This document shows, in pieces, positions 63,301-64,000 of a stretch of DNA of 64,000 bases. The notes beneath the pieces are model-generated. The model was not told the DNA's origin. It made no database searches and was given only the letters and a program-made list of their open reading frames with translations. Positions within the stretch are counted from its first letter, which is position 1. Each line of letters opens with the position of its first letter. The translations under genes were made by a program, and so were the position numbers. Source of the DNA: Parapedobacter composti (lineage in GTDB: Bacteria; Bacteroidota; Bacteroidia; Sphingobacteriales; Sphingobacteriaceae); contig NZ_FOLL01000003.1 in the NCBI RefSeq assembly GCF_900112315.1, positions 62,001 through 126,000 on the forward strand, read 5' to 3'.

Positions 63301-64000
63301 GTGGTTTTAGTAACTGGAGGAACAGGTTTTCTGGGTTCGATATTGATTAAGCGGCTGATAGCGTCAGGCGTGCGGGTACGTGCCACGAAACGGGAATCAT
63401 CGTTGGTGCCGGCCGATTTGGTGGGGGCAGCGGGGCTGGAGTGGGTAAACGCGGATATCAATGACTTTTTTGCCTTGGAGGATGTGTTTGAGGGCATCAC
63501 CAAGGTATACCACTGCGCGGCCAAAATCTCCTACCATGCGGCTGATCGGGAACTGCTGATGAAGGTAAATGTAGAGGGGACGGCCAACGTGGTGACGCTC
63601 GCGCTGGAGCGCGGTGCACGGCTGCTGCACGTGAGCTCCATTGCTGCGCTGGGCAGGGCCAAGGACGGTCAGGAAACCACGGAAAGCGACCTTTGGGAAT
63701 TCCATGCAAGGCAACCGGGCTATGCCATATCGAAATACGAGGCCGAGATGGAAGTTTGGCGCGGCATTGCCGAGGGACTGGATGCCGTTATCGTCAATCC
63801 CTCATTGGTGATCGGCGCTTCGGCACGGATGGAGGGTGGTGACAGCGGCGGCGCGATCTTTTCCTTGCTTCACAGGGGCCTTAGGTTTTACGCGACCGGC
63901 TGGGTGGGGCTCATCGATGTGGAGGATGTGGCCAAGGCCATGGTGCTGCTGATGGAAAATCCGTCGGTCAGTGGAGAGCGTTTTCTGCTGAACAACGTTA
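63301..64000 (+). CDS. NAD-dependent epimerase/dehydratase, truncated at window edge
   Basis: The first 233 residues of an extended short-chain dehydrogenase. VLVTGGTGFLGS is the NAD-binding motif, VNVEGTANVV and SSIAALG follow, and YAISKYEAE is the catalytic Tyr/Lys motif. The probable start is GTG at 63301; the frame is open further upstream but has no ATG. It reads past the right end of the window, where ENPSVSGERFLLNN resembles the substrate-domain loop of dihydroflavonol reductase-like proteins. Confidence 0.85.
   Translation, partial: MVLVTGGTGFLGSILIKRLIASGVRVRATKRESSLVPADLVGAAGLEWVNADINDFFALEDVFEGITKVYHCAAKISYHAADRELLMKVNVEGTANVVTLALERGARLLHVSSIAALGRAKDGQETTESDLWEFHARQPGYAISKYEAEMEVWRGIAEGLDAVIVNPSLVIGASARMEGGDSGGAIFSLLHRGLRFYATGWVGLIDVEDVAKAMVLLMENPSVSGERFLLNNV

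Noticed and set aside
1-64000. Mobile elements, CRISPR arrays, tRNA and rRNA genes, prophage
   Set aside because: No transposase, integrase, cas gene, regular spaced array or RNA gene signature was seen on either strand by eye; a tRNAscan or Infernal run would be needed to exclude small RNAs.

Overview
This window is chromosomal DNA from a member of the Bacteroidetes (Bacteroidota), most likely a Sphingobacteriaceae-type soil or plant-associated organism related to Pedobacter or Parapedobacter. The family-level placement is inference. The phylum rests on several sequence signs: a gliding-motility lipoprotein (GldD), a one-protein hybrid two-component sensor with an AraC output, the Bacteroidetes promoter element TAnnTTTG in front of many genes, the Bacteroidetes-type RNA polymerase omega subunit in a bamD-rpoZ-coaBC cluster, and scarce Shine-Dalgarno sequences. 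No rRNA, tRNA, insertion sequence, prophage or CRISPR array was seen, and coding density is high.

Left part (1-10.2 kb): a polyuronate-use locus. A GH88 unsaturated glucuronyl hydrolase and a 1357-residue hybrid sensor face a convergent kduI-DUF4861-kduD operon. Together they would release 4,5-unsaturated uronic acid from oligosaccharides and convert it towards 2-keto-3-deoxygluconate. An ALDH7-type aldehyde dehydrogenase lies upstream in the same direction but has its own promoter. 10.5-16 kb: a forward run of TPR protein, ComA-like synthase, aroE, gldD, metallo-hydrolase and LolC/E-type permease. 16-19.6 kb: three reverse genes (CarboxypepD_reg-like, NifU-like, M14 peptidase). 19.7-25 kb: bamD-rpoZ-coaBC, a LacI regulator, then a small membrane protein, dgkA, recO and a pterin dehydratase. 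25.5-35 kb: cold-shock protein, aconitase, thiL-nadA facing away from nadB, a gamma carbonic anhydrase and an Ig-like lipoprotein. 35-45 kb: mnmG, an ABC-F ATPase, a TIP30-like reductase, apaG, a tetrapyrrole-methylase-family methyltransferase, an FAD monooxygenase, a GNAT protein and a NIF3 protein. 45-57 kb: zinc-ribbon protein, uvrA, mutL, two rhomboids, an EEP phosphatase, PIN-PhoH and an RsmF-like methyltransferase. 57-64 kb: a GH29 fucosidase, acylphosphatase, flippase, dusB, a degenerate arginase-fold protein and a truncated epimerase at the right edge.

The most interesting signals are not protein genes. Two palindromes match the ParB site parS just upstream of mnmG (37.02-37.07 kb). 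About 6 kb away, the AT-rich nadA/nadB intergenic region carries DnaA-box matches and coincides with a visible change of GC skew from C-rich to G-rich on the given strand. Together these suggest that the window contains or lies next to the chromosomal replication origin. Other notable elements are an array of 11-bp phased repeats with an inverted flank (39.75-39.81 kb), a G-rich 3' repeat family found after two reverse-strand genes, a likely LacI-type operator at the kduI promoter, and an arginase-fold protein that has lost half of its metal ligands.
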